This document shows, in pieces, positions 44,833 to 54,078 of a stretch of DNA of 64,000 nucleotides. Position numbers and translations under genes: made by a program. Source of the stretch: Pontibacter rufus (GTDB lineage: Bacteria; Bacteroidota; Bacteroidia; Cytophagales; Hymenobacteraceae). Position 1 is the stretch's first letter. Every line of letters starts with the position of its first letter. Location of the stretch: contig NZ_JADQDR010000009.1 in the NCBI RefSeq assembly GCF_015694705.1, forward strand, positions 1 to 64,000. The letters run 5' to 3'. Below the pieces are notes generated by a model. It saw only the letters and a program-made list of their open reading frames with translations, ran no database searches and was not told the origin of the DNA.

Positions 44833-46179
44833 TTATTCTAACGAACCGAAGTCAAAGTTCTCCAGGTAAGCCGTTGTAAAATTGCCTTCTTTAAAGCCTT
44901 CGTCGTCCATCAGTTTCAGGTGAAAAGGCACGGTTGTTTTCACACCTTCAATCACAAACTCGCTCAGGGCCCGCTTCATTTTCACCAAAGCCTCTTCCCG
45001 GGTTTGCGCCGTTACGATAAGCTTGGCAATCATCGAATCATAGTTGGGCGGAATAGTATAGCCCGAGTAAACGTGCGAGTCGATGCGTACGCCGTGGCCG
45101 CCCGGCACATGCAGGGTGGTGATTTTACCCGGGGACGGTCGGAATCCGTTCTTCGGATCTTCGGCATTGATGCGGCACTCGATGGCGTGCATCTTCGGGT
45201 AATAGTTTTTGCCCGTTATCTCGTAACCGGCGGCAACCTTGATCTGCTCTTTAATCAGGTCGTAGTCAATTACCTCTTCCGTAATCGGGTGCTCTACCTG
45301 GATGCGCGTGTTCATCTCCATAAAGTAGAAATCACGGTTCTTGTCCACCAGAAACTCGATGGTGCCCACACCTTCGTAGTTGATGGCCTTGGCGCCCGCA
45401 ATAGCTGCCTGGCCCATTTTGTCGCGCAATTCGTCGGTAATGAACGGCGAGGGGGTTTCTTCCACCAACTTCTGGTGGCGGCGCTGGATAGAACAGTCAC
45501 GCTCCGAAAGGTGCGCCACATGGCCATACTGGTCACCAATCAGCTGAATTTCGATATGGCGCGGCTCTTCCACAAATTTTTCGAGGTAGATGCCATCGTT
45601 GCCGAAAGCAGCTTTCGCTTCAGTGCGGGCATCGTTCCAGGCCTTCTCAAATTCGGCGTCGCTGCGCACGATGCGCATGCCCCGGCCACCACCGCCGGCA
45701 GTCGCCTTTAGTATAACCGGATACTTGATCTTGTTGGCCAGCTTTATACCCTCCTCAATGTTTTTCAGCAACCCTTCGGAGCCGGGAATGGTAGGCACGC
45801 CTGCTTTTTTCATGGTTGCCTTGGCCGAAGCTTTGTCGCCCATGGCGTTTATCATCTCCGGCGTAGCACCTATAAACTTGATGCCGTTTTCGGCGCAGAT
45901 GCGGGAGAACTCGGCATTCTCCGATAAAAAGCCGTAGCCCGGGTGAATGGCATCGGCGTTCGTTATCTCTGCGGCTGCAATAATGTTGGGTATGTTGAGG
46001 TACGACAGGGGGCTGGGTGGCGGGCCAATGCATACGGCCTCATCGGCGAAACGCACGTGCAGGCTTTCTTTGTCGGCGGTAGAGTATACGGCTACCGTTT
46101 TAATGCCCATCTCCTTACAGGTACGGATAATACGCAGTGCAATTTCGCCCCTGTTGGCGATCAGTATCTTTTTAAACAT
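44833..46179 (-). CDS. accC: Biotin carboxylase subunit of acetyl-CoA carboxylase
   Basis: ATP-dependent carboxylation of biotin on AccB, first half-reaction of malonyl-CoA formation for fatty acids. 448 aa from the ATG at 46179, beginning [20 protein letters not shown], as in all AccC; the 17-residue upstream extension crosses a repeat. ATP-grasp marks: [12 protein letters not shown] near 160, [13 protein letters not shown] near 200, [12 protein letters not shown], and the catalytic [14 protein letters not shown] near 290. It is third in the efp-accB-accC operon, 120 bp after accB. Confidence 0.97.
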   Translation of the reverse strand: MFKKILIANRGEIALRIIRTCKEMGIKTVAVYSTADKESLHVRFADEAVCIGPPPSPLSYLNIPNIIAAAEITNADAIHPGYGFLSENAEFSRICAENGIKFIGATPEMINAMGDKASAKATMKKAGVPTIPGSEGLLKNIEEGIKLANKIKYPVILKATAGGGGRGMRIVRSDAEFEKAWNDARTEAKAAFGNDGIYLEKFVEEPRHIEIQLIGDQYGHVAHLSERDCSIQRRHQKLVEETPSPFITDELRDKMGQAAIAGAKAINYEGVGTIEFLVDKNRDFYFMEMNTRIQVEHPITEEVIDYDLIKEQIKVAAGYEITGKNYYPKMHAIECRINAEDPKNGFRPSPGKITTLHVPGGHGVRIDSHVYSGYTIPPNYDSMIAKLIVTAQTREEALVKMKRALSEFVIEGVKTTVPFHLKLMDDEGFKEGNFTTAYLENFDFGSLE

Positions 46180-46186
46180 ATTTTTT

Positions 46187-46294
46187 GATTTGGAGATTTG
46201 AAGATTTGTGGATTTGAAGATAATAAGCAACTAAAAGGAGGCGATCAGCACCATCTCCATCTTCATAATTTCTCATTTTCAAATTTTCAAATCG
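46187..46294. repeat. ATTTGAAGATTTG simple repeats inside the acc operon
   Basis: GATTTGGAGATTTGAAGATT (46187 on) and, 30 bp later, the opposite-strand type CATTTTCAAATTTTCAAATC (46275-46294) fill the accB-accC gap. They could fold but keep no reading frame. Confidence 0.65.
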
Positions 46295-46299
46295 TAAAA

Positions 46300-46794
46300 T
46301 TAGCTGGGATCTACCAGGAACAGCGGCTGATCATACTCTACCGGCGAGGCATTGTCTACCAGCACCTTCACTATCCTGCCCGATACTTCTGACTCGATTT
46401 CATTAAACAGCTTCATCGCTTCGATAATACAGATAACCTGGCCTTGTTTCATCTCATCGCCAACATTTACAAAGGAAGGAGACTCGGGACTATTTGATCG
46501 GTAAAAAGTGCCAATCATCGGGGCTTTAATGGCGATGTACCTGCTTTCGTCGGAAGCGGGTGCAGGGGCGGCAGGCGGAGCAGCAACAGTTGGTGCTCCG
46601 CCTGCCGCCTGTGGCGCAGCAGCCGGAACTTCCTGCGGAGCAGCGGCACGTGGTGCCGGTTCGCTCATGTACTTCACTTTCTGGTTGGGCTCGCGCTGCA
46701 CCGAAATTTTGAACTCTTCTGTCTCAATGTTGACTTTGTTGAGGCCGGACTTGGCGATGAAGTCAATCAGATCCTGGATTTCTTTAGCTTTCAT
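46300..46794 (-). CDS. accB: Biotin carboxyl carrier protein of acetyl-CoA carboxylase
   Basis: 164 aa. The N-terminal 45 residues contain the dimer-type helix; an Ala/Pro-rich hinge follows (about 47-80). The biotinyl domain (about 85-164) has the modification site EAMKL with K128. It carries the carboxyl group from AccC to the transferase subunits. It sits 3 bp after efp and shares its transcript, with accC downstream. The start MKAKEIQDLIDFIAKSGL is typical for the family. Confidence 0.97.
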   Translation of the reverse strand: MKAKEIQDLIDFIAKSGLNKVNIETEEFKISVQREPNQKVKYMSEPAPRAAAPQEVPAAAPQAAGGAPTVAAPPAAPAPASDESRYIAIKAPMIGTFYRSNSPESPSFVNVGDEMKQGQVICIIEAMKLFNEIESEVSGRIVKVLVDNASPVEYDQPLFLVDPS

Positions 46795-46797
46795 GTT

Positions 46798-47361
46798 TTA
46801 TTTTACTCTCTCAGCGTATGAATAAGTACGGGTATCTACTTTAATTTTCTCGTCCTGGCCTATAAACAGGGGCACTTGTATGGTAGCGCCTGTCTCCACA
46901 ATGGCTGGCTTAGAGGCATTGGTGGCGGTATCGCCCTTGAGGCCGGGTTCGGTATACGTAATGGTGAGTTCTACGAAAGGAGGAATCTCGCAGGTAAGCG
47001 GTGTTTCTGTTTCGGCATGAAAAAGGATGGTTACTTCCTGGCCTTCTTTCATCAGGTCTGCAAAAGGAACCATGGTATCCTCCAGCGTAACCTGTTCAAA
47101 GGTGCTCATGTCCATAAAGTTATATCCCAGGTCATCTTTGTAAATAAACTGGTGCGGCCGCTGCTCCACACGCGCCGTCGTTATTTTGTGCCCGGCCGAA
47201 AAGGTGTTGTCAATCACCTTGCCTGTCTTTATGTTTCTGAGTTTTGTTCTAACAAATGCGGGGCCTTTTCCTGGCTTTACGTGCTGAAAGTCAATAACAA
47301 CATATAAATCGTTGTTGTATTCCATACACAGGCCGTTTTTGATATCAGCGGTGGTTGCCAT
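46798..47361 (-). CDS. efp: Translation elongation factor P
   Basis: Relieves ribosome stalling at polyproline. 187 aa from the ATG at 47361; a longer upstream extension has no homology. The N-terminal loop tip KPGKGPAF carries K32 (K34 equivalent), the residue that some bacteria modify. The presence of modifying enzymes cannot be judged from this window. The middle and C-terminal OB domains are intact (PFADLMKEGQEVTILF, then ATIQVPLFIGQDEKIKVDTRTYSY). It is first in the conserved efp-accB-accC operon, 3 bp before accB. Confidence 0.96.
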   Translation of the reverse strand: MATTADIKNGLCMEYNNDLYVVIDFQHVKPGKGPAFVRTKLRNIKTGKVIDNTFSAGHKITTARVEQRPHQFIYKDDLGYNFMDMSTFEQVTLEDTMVPFADLMKEGQEVTILFHAETETPLTCEIPPFVELTITYTEPGLKGDTATNASKPAIVETGATIQVPLFIGQDEKIKVDTRTYSYAERVK

Positions 47362-47429
47362 ACAAATAATCTCTTGATGAGTCTTGATTAAGGGAGTAAA
47401 AGTAAATCTGTTTTTGCTGTCTTGCAAAG

Positions 47430-47437
47430 CAAAGTTA
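47430..47437 (-). promoter_or_regulatory. Candidate -7 box of the efp-accB-accC operon
   Basis: On the minus strand TAACTTTG matches TAnnTTTG exactly, about 70 bp before the efp ATG. Confidence 0.4.
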
Positions 47438-47592
47438 GTTATTCTCCCGAACATCTCCTTACGATAATCCCGGTTTCGTGCTACAGGAGTCTTAAGGCCC
47501 TGTTTTACTGCTTGCCACGCACAAAAGTTTTAGTGGTGTTTTACAGCCCTGCAGGCGCCGCCTGCCTTAAAATTTCTTTCTGTTGCAACTGC

Positions 47593-47627
47593 TTTGTACT
47601 ATAATCGGCGCCAAAACATTACTTTTG
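47593..47627 (+). promoter_or_regulatory. Candidate promoter of alaA
   Basis: TTTG at 47593-47596 and TACTTTTG at 47620-47627 (exact TAnnTTTG), spacing 23 bp, with the start codon 21 bp further on. The spacing is slightly long. Confidence 0.5.
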
Positions 47628-47648
47628 ATAAATTTTTCAGCAGATGAC

Positions 47649-48872
47649 ATGATACAGCGCAGCACACGGCTAAACAGTGTTCATTACGAACTACGCGGGC
47701 AGGTATACGAGCAGGCAAAGGCACTGGAGCAACAGGGGCACACCATTACCAAACTTAACATTGGGAATCCGGAGCCGTTTGGTTTCCACGCCTCACCGGA
47801 GATTGTGGCACAGCTCGTTCAGAATTTAGAGCAGGCACAAGGCTACTCAGACCACAAAGGTTTGCTGGAGGCGCGTGAGGCGCTGTGTGCGTATTACAGT
47901 GCCAAAGGCCTGCGCAATATTGACGCCGATGATATTTTTATAGGCAATGGCATAAGTGAGTTGATCATGCACGCGGTGCAGGCGCTGCTGAACGATGGCG
48001 ATGAAGTGCTGGTACCCATGCCCGATTACCCGCTCTGGACAGCCGCCGTGCGTTTTTCAGGAGGTAAGGCTGTGCATTACCTTTGCGATGAAGAAGCTGA
48101 CTGGAACCCTGATCTGGCGGATATCAGAAGCAGGATTACGCCCCGCACGCGTGCCCTCGTTATCATCAATCCCAACAACCCCACGGGCGCGGTGTATAGC
48201 CCGGAAGTATTGCAGCAAATGGTACAACTGGCGGCGGAACACAACCTGGTGGTTTTCTCAGACGAAATTTACGACAAGATTCTGTACGATGGCGTGGTGC
48301 ATCATCCTACGGCCGTTTTTTCGGATGAGGTGCTGACTGTCACTTTCAGCGGGCTTTCCAAGAACTACCTGGCGGCAGGATTCCGGGCCGGATGGATGGT
48401 GATGAGCGGCGCCAGGGAAAAGGCCGCAGACTATATTGACGGGCTAAATACGCTCGCCAGCCTGCGGGTGTGCAGCAATGTGCCGGCACAGTATGCCATT
48501 AAAACAGCCCTGGAGCGCGACTACAACATGGAACAACTGGTGCTGCCAACGGGCAGGCTATGCAGGCAGCGCGACCTGTGCTACGAAATGCTGACAGCTA
48601 TACCCGGTATTACCTGCGTTAAGCCTAAGGGAGCCTTTTACATGTTCCCTAAAGTTGATGTGCGCAGGTTCAGGATTACGGATGATCAGCAGCTTATCCT
48701 GGATTTGCTGCGTGAGCAGCACGTGTTGCTGGTGCAGGGCAGCGGTTTTAACTGGCCGCAGCCGGACCACTTCCGCATTGTATACCTGCCGGATGTAACA
48801 GAACTGGCCCAAACGGTGTTGAAACTGCAAACATTTTTAAAAAGCTATCAGCAAACGGTAGTCGCCAGTTGA
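47649..48872 (+). CDS. alaA: Alanine-type aminotransferase (AlaA family)
   Basis: PLP-dependent class I aminotransferase, closely similar along its length to E. coli AlaA (glutamate-pyruvate transaminase). 407 aa from the ATG at 47649, opening IQRSTRLNSVHYELRGQVYE. Marks: LNIGNPEPFGFHA near 38, SDHKGL, MPDYPLWTAAV near 123, NPNNPTGAVYS near 178, and the PLP lysine K238 in SGLSKNYLAAGFRAGWM. It makes alanine from pyruvate. A longer upstream frame lacks homology and would run into the promoter. It is monocistronic with a terminator. Confidence 0.93.
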   Translation: MIQRSTRLNSVHYELRGQVYEQAKALEQQGHTITKLNIGNPEPFGFHASPEIVAQLVQNLEQAQGYSDHKGLLEAREALCAYYSAKGLRNIDADDIFIGNGISELIMHAVQALLNDGDEVLVPMPDYPLWTAAVRFSGGKAVHYLCDEEADWNPDLADIRSRITPRTRALVIINPNNPTGAVYSPEVLQQMVQLAAEHNLVVFSDEIYDKILYDGVVHHPTAVFSDEVLTVTFSGLSKNYLAAGFRAGWMVMSGAREKAADYIDGLNTLASLRVCSNVPAQYAIKTALERDYNMEQLVLPTGRLCRQRDLCYEMLTAIPGITCVKPKGAFYMFPKVDVRRFRITDDQQLILDLLREQHVLLVQGSGFNWPQPDHFRIVYLPDVTELAQTVLKLQTFLKSYQQTVVAS

Positions 48873-48894
48873 AAGTATGGCGGCTTGCAAGTAT

Positions 48895-48922
48895 AAAAAG
48901 GCTCCTGTAAGGGAGCCTTTTC
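48895..48922 (+). terminator. Terminator after alaA
   Basis: Stem AAAAGGCTCC/GGAGCCTTTT with a 6-nt loop. It is preceded by AAGTATAA (48889) and followed by a decayed TTATAAGCTTGC, a looser version of the octamer-framed type at 22389. Confidence 0.85.
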
Positions 48923-48955
48923 TGTTATAAGCTTGCCGGAGCACCATGCCTGCGG

Positions 48956-50068
48956 CTACCATACTATGTTTTTGTCTATAAAGCGGATGAGGTGGTCGGC
49001 CAGTTGTTGCTGCTCGCGTATATCGGGGTGACCGGGCGTGTTTTTATAAGGCACCACCAGTGTATAAATGCTGTCGTCCTGCAGCGCGTCCACTGCCTGC
49101 TGCACGTAGCCGGGCCAGGGCGATCCTGCTTTGGTGATGTCCATATTGCCCAACATGCAGATGATCTGCGCCTCCGGATACTTTTCCCTGACAGATGCCA
49201 CAAAACGGCCATATGCCTTAACAATATCATCGGGTTGCGGGGGCGTGCTGCCGAACACTCTTTTAAATTCGGCGTTTTCCGGCATGTTTACCAGCCAAGA
49301 ATCGTTCTGCAGCAGGTTGATAACCACCACGTCGGGCGTATACTTTGTAAAGTTCCAGGTACTGTTTGGCTCAGACGGATTGAGGCGGTCGTAAATATCC
49401 GGCATAACAGTAGGGAACCAGCTGATCATGATACCAATACCGCTTTTGCAGATGCAGGTATAAGCGGCATCGAAGTGGCGCGCAGTCAGGGCGGCGTAGC
49501 TCAGGTAATTATTGGTATAGGTGCTGTCCGGCCTGTCTTTGCCTGAGGTATCTTCCACCGCATAACCTGCGGTAATGGAGTTGCCATAAAACTCCAGCTT
49601 GCGTGCTTTGGGTGGCGGCGGCGGAAGTAACGCTGTGCCGCTCCCTAAATCAAAGCCATAGAACAGGGTTTTACCGCGGTCGTACTCGGTGCGCTTAAAA
49701 AGCTCCAGCGTATGTTTACCTTCGGGCAGATTGTAAGTTAAAGTATAAGCGCGCCGGGTGGTATCGGGCCGTAGCAGGTGAAGGCTGTCGCCATCTATAA
49801 TCACATTGTAATAATTGTCGCCGGTTTCGTCCTGCAGCCATGCTTTTACAGATGTGCCATCAAAGTTGATTTTCACGGAGGTACCCGACCAGTATAGTTC
49901 TGCTGCTTCGGGGCCCTGCATTCCTATCCGGCCTGTATAGGCTATCTTATCATTTTTATAATCTGCAAAGCCATCGGAGCTTACGGCAGGCACCATTTTG
50001 CACCCGTTTATAAATCCGGCGGCAAAGACAAGGGTAAGTATAAATAGCGTTTTTTCTCTCAGGTGCAT
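48956..50068 (-). CDS. SGNH/GDSL esterase lipoprotein, CE2-like
   Basis: 370-aa lipoprotein (signal ending INGC, lipidated C23). The N-terminal jelly-roll domain (about 40-140, with YTGRIGMQGPEAAELYWSG) precedes an SGNH hydrolase domain: block I LEFYGNSITAG with catalytic S164, block III-type GNMDITKAGSPW near 305-316, and the late PGHPD with the catalytic His near 350. This two-domain order is that of carbohydrate esterase family 2, deacetylating xylan or other acetylated glycans. Location is the outer-membrane surface or periplasm. No polysaccharide locus is adjacent. Confidence 0.85.
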   Translation of the reverse strand: MHLREKTLFILTLVFAAGFINGCKMVPAVSSDGFADYKNDKIAYTGRIGMQGPEAAELYWSGTSVKINFDGTSVKAWLQDETGDNYYNVIIDGDSLHLLRPDTTRRAYTLTYNLPEGKHTLELFKRTEYDRGKTLFYGFDLGSGTALLPPPPPKARKLEFYGNSITAGYAVEDTSGKDRPDSTYTNNYLSYAALTARHFDAAYTCICKSGIGIMISWFPTVMPDIYDRLNPSEPNSTWNFTKYTPDVVVINLLQNDSWLVNMPENAEFKRVFGSTPPQPDDIVKAYGRFVASVREKYPEAQIICMLGNMDITKAGSPWPGYVQQAVDALQDDSIYTLVVPYKNTPGHPDIREQQQLADHLIRFIDKNIVW

Positions 50069-50335
50069 AGCGGCGAAGGTGTTGGTTGATTATGCCTGTT
50101 CAATGAGCTCCCAAGATAAAGGATTGCCCCGAAAGCGCCTATACTTACACGCAAACAAAAACACGCGCCAACAGTTATGCGTCTATACTAAGTAAAAAGA
50201 CATAAGTATCTGGTATCAAGACACAGGACTTTTCAAGCACTATTTGTATGGTGTTCAATGCCTTGCGCCGCGGAATGTTTTTGTGGCGAATGAAAGTCAA
50301 TTCTGTCCGGGTACTTATTAACAAATGGTACATAA

Positions 50336-51346
50336 ATGAAAGCTACAAGTATACTACTGGCGAGCCGTCCGCACGGGACGCCTACGGAAGAAAATTTTAA
50401 GTTTGAGGAGCAGGAACTGTCCCCCCTGAAGGAGGGAGAGGTGCTGCTGAAAGCGCTGTATATTTCTGTTGATCCTTATATGCGCGGCCGCATGAGCGAG
50501 GCCAAATCCTATGTGCCGCCTTACAAAGTAGGCGAACCCATAGCGGGAGGCGTGATAGCGGAAGTGGTTGAAAGCCGGGAGCAGCAATATGCGAAAGGAG
50601 ATGTTGTGCTGGGAAACCTGCCCTGGAGCACCTATACAATCGCCAGGGGCAAAGGACTCACCAAAATAGACAAACAAGTAGCGCCACTCAGCTACCATCT
50701 GGGTATACTGGGTATGCCGGGCCTGACCGCCTACTGTGGTTTGTTGTTCATCGGCGAACCGAAAGAAGGGGAAACAGTGGTGGTATCGGGCGCAGCCGGC
50801 GCGGTGGGTACTGTAGTAGGCCAGATTGCAAAATTAAAAGGCTGCCGCGTGGTGGGCATTGCCGGCTCCGACGACAAAATAGATTACCTGAAAAACGAAC
50901 TGGGCTTCGATGAAGGCATTAACTATAAGGCAACCAGTGACATGGCTGCAGCTATTGCGCAAGCCTGCCCCGACGGGGTGGATGTATACTTCGACAATGT
51001 GGGCGGTGAGATAACGGATGGCGTGTATGCCAACCTGAACAAGTTTGCGCGCATTGCCATCTGCGGTCAGATTGCTTATTACAATGCCACCACTGTACCG
51101 GTGGGACCCCGCATAGAAAGTACCTTGCTGAAGAAAAGCGCGCTGATGAAAGGCTTTATCGTAAATGATTATACCGGCCGTTTCGGGGAGGCAACCCGCG
51201 GCCTGGCCAAATGGGTGCAGGAAGGAAAGCTGCAATACCAGGAAAACATCACAGAAGGTTTCGGGCAGGTGCCGCAGGCTTTTCTGGGGCTTTTTACAGG
51301 CGAAAATACCGGCAAGCAACTGGTGAGAATAGCAGATCCCTCTTAA
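50336..51346 (+). CDS. NADP-dependent oxidoreductase of the MDR family (CurA/PTGR-like)
   Basis: 336-aa zinc-free medium-chain dehydrogenase/reductase that should reduce enone double bonds with NADPH, like CurA or leukotriene B4 dehydrogenase. Marks: LLASRPHGTPTEENF (N-terminal family motif), VDPYMRGRM near 45-53, VSGAAGAVGTVVGQIAKLKG near 148-167 (dinucleotide fold), VYFDNVGGE near 220, and the C-terminal GFGQVPQAFLGLFTGENTGKQLV. The physiological substrate is unknown. It is a single-gene unit. Confidence 0.9.
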   Translation: MKATSILLASRPHGTPTEENFKFEEQELSPLKEGEVLLKALYISVDPYMRGRMSEAKSYVPPYKVGEPIAGGVIAEVVESREQQYAKGDVVLGNLPWSTYTIARGKGLTKIDKQVAPLSYHLGILGMPGLTAYCGLLFIGEPKEGETVVVSGAAGAVGTVVGQIAKLKGCRVVGIAGSDDKIDYLKNELGFDEGINYKATSDMAAAIAQACPDGVDVYFDNVGGEITDGVYANLNKFARIAICGQIAYYNATTVPVGPRIESTLLKKSALMKGFIVNDYTGRFGEATRGLAKWVQEGKLQYQENITEGFGQVPQAFLGLFTGENTGKQLVRIADPS

Positions 51347-51686
51347 GCAAGTATGATAAGGGTTAATTTCCGGCTATTCCGCTGGTGCAAACTATAGTTT
51401 GTGCTTTATTCTATAGATGTAAGGGTACAGGCTATAAGCGCATACCAGCAAGGGTTGATTTATACTTATACTTCGGCTACTTATACTTTAGCAGCAAACT
51501 TATACCTGCTTCTGCCTGGCACAGGTAGTCAGCGATTACGAGTTAAAAAGTGCCTAGCCGGGAAAATCTACAGAAACAGTTTAATCCCGCTTGTCATACT
51601 TTTTAGAAGAACCTTTTATATCAATTTCTGGCAGACAGTAAACAGCCTACTCTGCCTGCTTCATGTTTTATATTTTAAATCATACA
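51347..51686. other. Non-coding stretch with clustered octamers
   Basis: About 340 bp with no gene. It holds three TTATACTT copies at 51460, 51466 (overlapping) and 51481, and a partial copy at 51498. An inverted TTTATA-type leader lies before the alcohol dehydrogenase start. Confidence 0.55.
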
Positions 51687-52844
51687 ATGAATAATTTCCA
51701 GTTTTATAATCCCGTTAAAATAATTTTTGGCAAAGGCCAGATTGCAGCTGTCGCCAGGGAAGTACCGGCTAATGCCCGCGTTATGCTGACATATGGCGGC
51801 GGCAGCATTAAGAAAAACGGCGTGTACGACCAGGTGATGGCGGCGCTGAAAAACCACCAGGTAATAGAGTTTCAGGGGATAGAGCCAAATCCGCGCTACG
51901 AAACCCTGATGCAGGCCGTAAGCATTGCCAGGCGCGGACAGGTTGATTTTATACTTGCGGTGGGCGGTGGCTCCGTGATAGATGGCACTAAGTTTATTGC
52001 GGCTGCTATGCTTTACGACGGCGATAACCCCTGGGATATGCTTTCGAAAGGTATAAAAGCTAAAAAGGCTGTTCCGTTTGGCACTGTGCTTACATTGCCC
52101 GGCACGGGCTCAGAAATGAACTCCGGCGCCGTAATTACGCGTGCGGAAACAAGCGAAAAGTTCTCCTTCGGAAGTCCGTTTACATTTCCGCAGTTTTCTG
52201 TGCTGGACCCCGAAACGACTTTTACGTTGCCGCTGCGCCAGATTAGCAACGGCGTGGCAGATGCTTTTACCCATGTGCTGGAACAGTACCTGACTTACCC
52301 CGTAAATGCGCCGCTGCAGGACCGCATGGCGGAGGCTGTTTTGCTGACGCTGAAAGAAGAGGGTCCCAAAGCGCTGGACAACCCGCACGACTACGATACC
52401 ATGGCGAACATTATGTGGTCTGCTACCATGGCCCTGAACGGTGTAATCCGGGTTGGGGTGCCAACCGACTGGGCCACGCACTACATCGGGCACGAGCTAA
52501 CGGCGTTGCACGGCATTGATCACGCCCGCACCCTGGCCATTGTGCTGCCCTCGCTGCTGCGCTACAAGCAGGAAACCAAGAAAGAGAAACTGCTGCAGTA
52601 CGGCGAGCGCGTATGGGGCGTAACCGTCGGAACGGATGATGAAAAAATTGAGGCGACTATACAGGCCACCATCAGCTTTTTCGAGTCGCTGGATATACGT
52701 ACCCGCCTGCAGGACTATGACGTGGACGAAGCCACCATTCGTACCATTGTAAAACGGCTACAGGAGCGCGGCACAAAAAACCTGGGAGAACGTGCCGATA
52801 TCCAGATAGAAGATATAGAGAAGATCCTGACGCGGAGCTTATAA
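51687..52844 (+). CDS. Iron-containing alcohol dehydrogenase (YqhD/BDH-like)
   Basis: 385-aa group III alcohol dehydrogenase, reducing aldehydes with NAD(P)H. Start at the ATG 51687 with NNFQFYNPVKIIFGKGQI, the usual start; an in-frame codon 24 bp upstream adds nothing. Marks: VGGGSVIDGTKFIAAA near 92-107 (nucleotide site), LPGTGSEMNSGAVIT near 139, and the metal ligands in VADAFTHVLEQY near 190 and HGIDHARTLAIVLP near 272. It resembles YqhD more than FucO, which suggests detoxification of short aldehydes. Followed by a terminator. Confidence 0.92.
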   Translation: MNNFQFYNPVKIIFGKGQIAAVAREVPANARVMLTYGGGSIKKNGVYDQVMAALKNHQVIEFQGIEPNPRYETLMQAVSIARRGQVDFILAVGGGSVIDGTKFIAAAMLYDGDNPWDMLSKGIKAKKAVPFGTVLTLPGTGSEMNSGAVITRAETSEKFSFGSPFTFPQFSVLDPETTFTLPLRQISNGVADAFTHVLEQYLTYPVNAPLQDRMAEAVLLTLKEEGPKALDNPHDYDTMANIMWSATMALNGVIRVGVPTDWATHYIGHELTALHGIDHARTLAIVLPSLLRYKQETKKEKLLQYGERVWGVTVGTDDEKIEATIQATISFFESLDIRTRLQDYDVDEATIRTIVKRLQERGTKNLGERADIQIEDIEKILTRSL

Positions 52845-52940
52845 GCATCTTCTTCGTGCAACATCTTACAGAATAAAGTACAGCGTTATCATAAAGGAAT
52901 TTATACCTGAAGCAGTTTCTGCTGCCAGGCTCTTTCTGCC

Positions 52941-52980
52941 CAACAAAGCCCGCCCAGTCCCGGTGGGCTTTGTTGTTTTA
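52941..52980 (+). terminator. Terminator after the alcohol dehydrogenase gene
   Basis: Perfect 11-bp stem CAACAAAGCCC/GGGCTTTGTTG with a 14-nt loop and TTTTAA. Confidence 0.85.
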
Positions 52981-53422
52981 AACAGGGTAGAACAGATATG
53001 GGCTGTCTGTTGCCTTGCCCGCTGTTTTAAAGCTTTGGCTGCCGGACTTGCTTATACTTATTCCGGAAGTAGAGGGCTGTCGAAGCTTGAATTTAATTGT
53101 ATTTTAAGATGCTGATGCGTCCGGATAAATAGGGTGTTATAACAGTTTATTTCTATAAGAGGATAAGAGTAAATTGCACTGGTTTTTTAAATATATAATA
53201 TTATAATTATTCAGCATAAATTTTTACTGTTTATAAATTTAAAATGACAAAACACTTGTAAGTTAATTAGAGGGCGTTTAAATTGTATCCATATTCGCGA
53301 GCATTCCTTTTAGAAACAGGGCTTTATCTTTTAAATAGTAGCTTTATATATACAAGAGTTATTGCGTTCAGGTAAGAATCAAATCAAAATTTAATTGATT
53401 ATATAAGTCAGGTTTTTAGCCA
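52981..53422. other. Non-coding A/T-rich stretch
   Basis: About 440 bp, very A/T-rich from 53170 on. One octamer (53052). No gene, repeat or clear promoter was seen. Confidence 0.45.
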
Positions 53423-53668
53423 ATGTTAGACATTATTAATTTTGTTGCCATTTCAGGCATTTTCAATGTGTTGTTTTTCTGGTACGCTTCCACTAAAATG
53501 AAATCACAGCCGGATCCGGTAAAAGCTGTTATTGTCGCTTTCCTGTTTTCTATTCCGCTAAGCTTCCTGTTAATTGCCGTGTATACCATCATGCTGCTGT
53601 ATGCGGTGAAATCAGGTGCCAGCGAAGATGCCATGTGGGAATATCTGGAGCAGGAAGAACTGCAGTAA
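53423..53668 (+). CDS. Small two-helix membrane protein, unknown
   Basis: 81 aa. Two hydrophobic segments, about 4-22 (IINFVAISGIFNVLFFWYA) and 35-62, connected by a short basic loop. The C-terminal tail is acidic (SEDAMWEYLEQEEL). No family is recognised. The ATG follows an A/T-rich leader. The stop codon adjoins a perfect palindrome of two octamers. It is probably a real gene because the frame fits codon use and membrane topology. Confidence 0.65.
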   Translation: MLDIINFVAISGIFNVLFFWYASTKMKSQPDPVKAVIVAFLFSIPLSFLLIAVYTIMLLYAVKSGASEDAMWEYLEQEELQ

Positions 53669-53685
53669 AGTATAAATTTATACTT
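53668..53685. repeat. Perfect 18-bp palindrome of two octamers
   Basis: AAGTATAAATTTATACTT is two inverted octamers with 2 bp between them, at the stop of the small membrane protein gene. It has no T run of its own. Confidence 0.8.
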
Positions 53686-53893
53686 CAACGGCCCGAAGTA
53701 CCCCCGGCCGTACCTGCGCTTAACTCCCTGGTAACCGGCCCGCCATGCAGGCAAATGCAACCTGGCAGGTAGAGCGGCCAGTCGGCTAACTATGTACTGC
53801 GTGGCACGATAAACTTTTCACGACGAGTGCCGGATTGACAAAAGCGGGTAACAACATCCGGTATAAACTAAAATGTTGTATCTATACTTACCA

Positions 53894-53923
53894 AAGAGCC
53901 ACCTGCAGCGGTGGCTTTTTTAT
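53894..53923 (+). terminator. Terminator-type hairpin
   Basis: GAGCCACC/GGTGGCTT stem with a 6-nt loop and T-run, about 225 bp past the small membrane gene. The rest of 53686-54078 holds no gene that I can see. Confidence 0.75.
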
Positions 53924-54078
53924 TGCTGCATAATAAAATAATTTGTTGCCGGGAACGCTTAAATTCAAATTTCAGCAGTATTTGTATAGTAAATCTGTCC
54001 TTTGCGTATGTGTAGGAGACAACGGGCGTTAAAAGATGCGCCCGGCTGGTTTAATTCACTTATAAAGATGCATGTACA

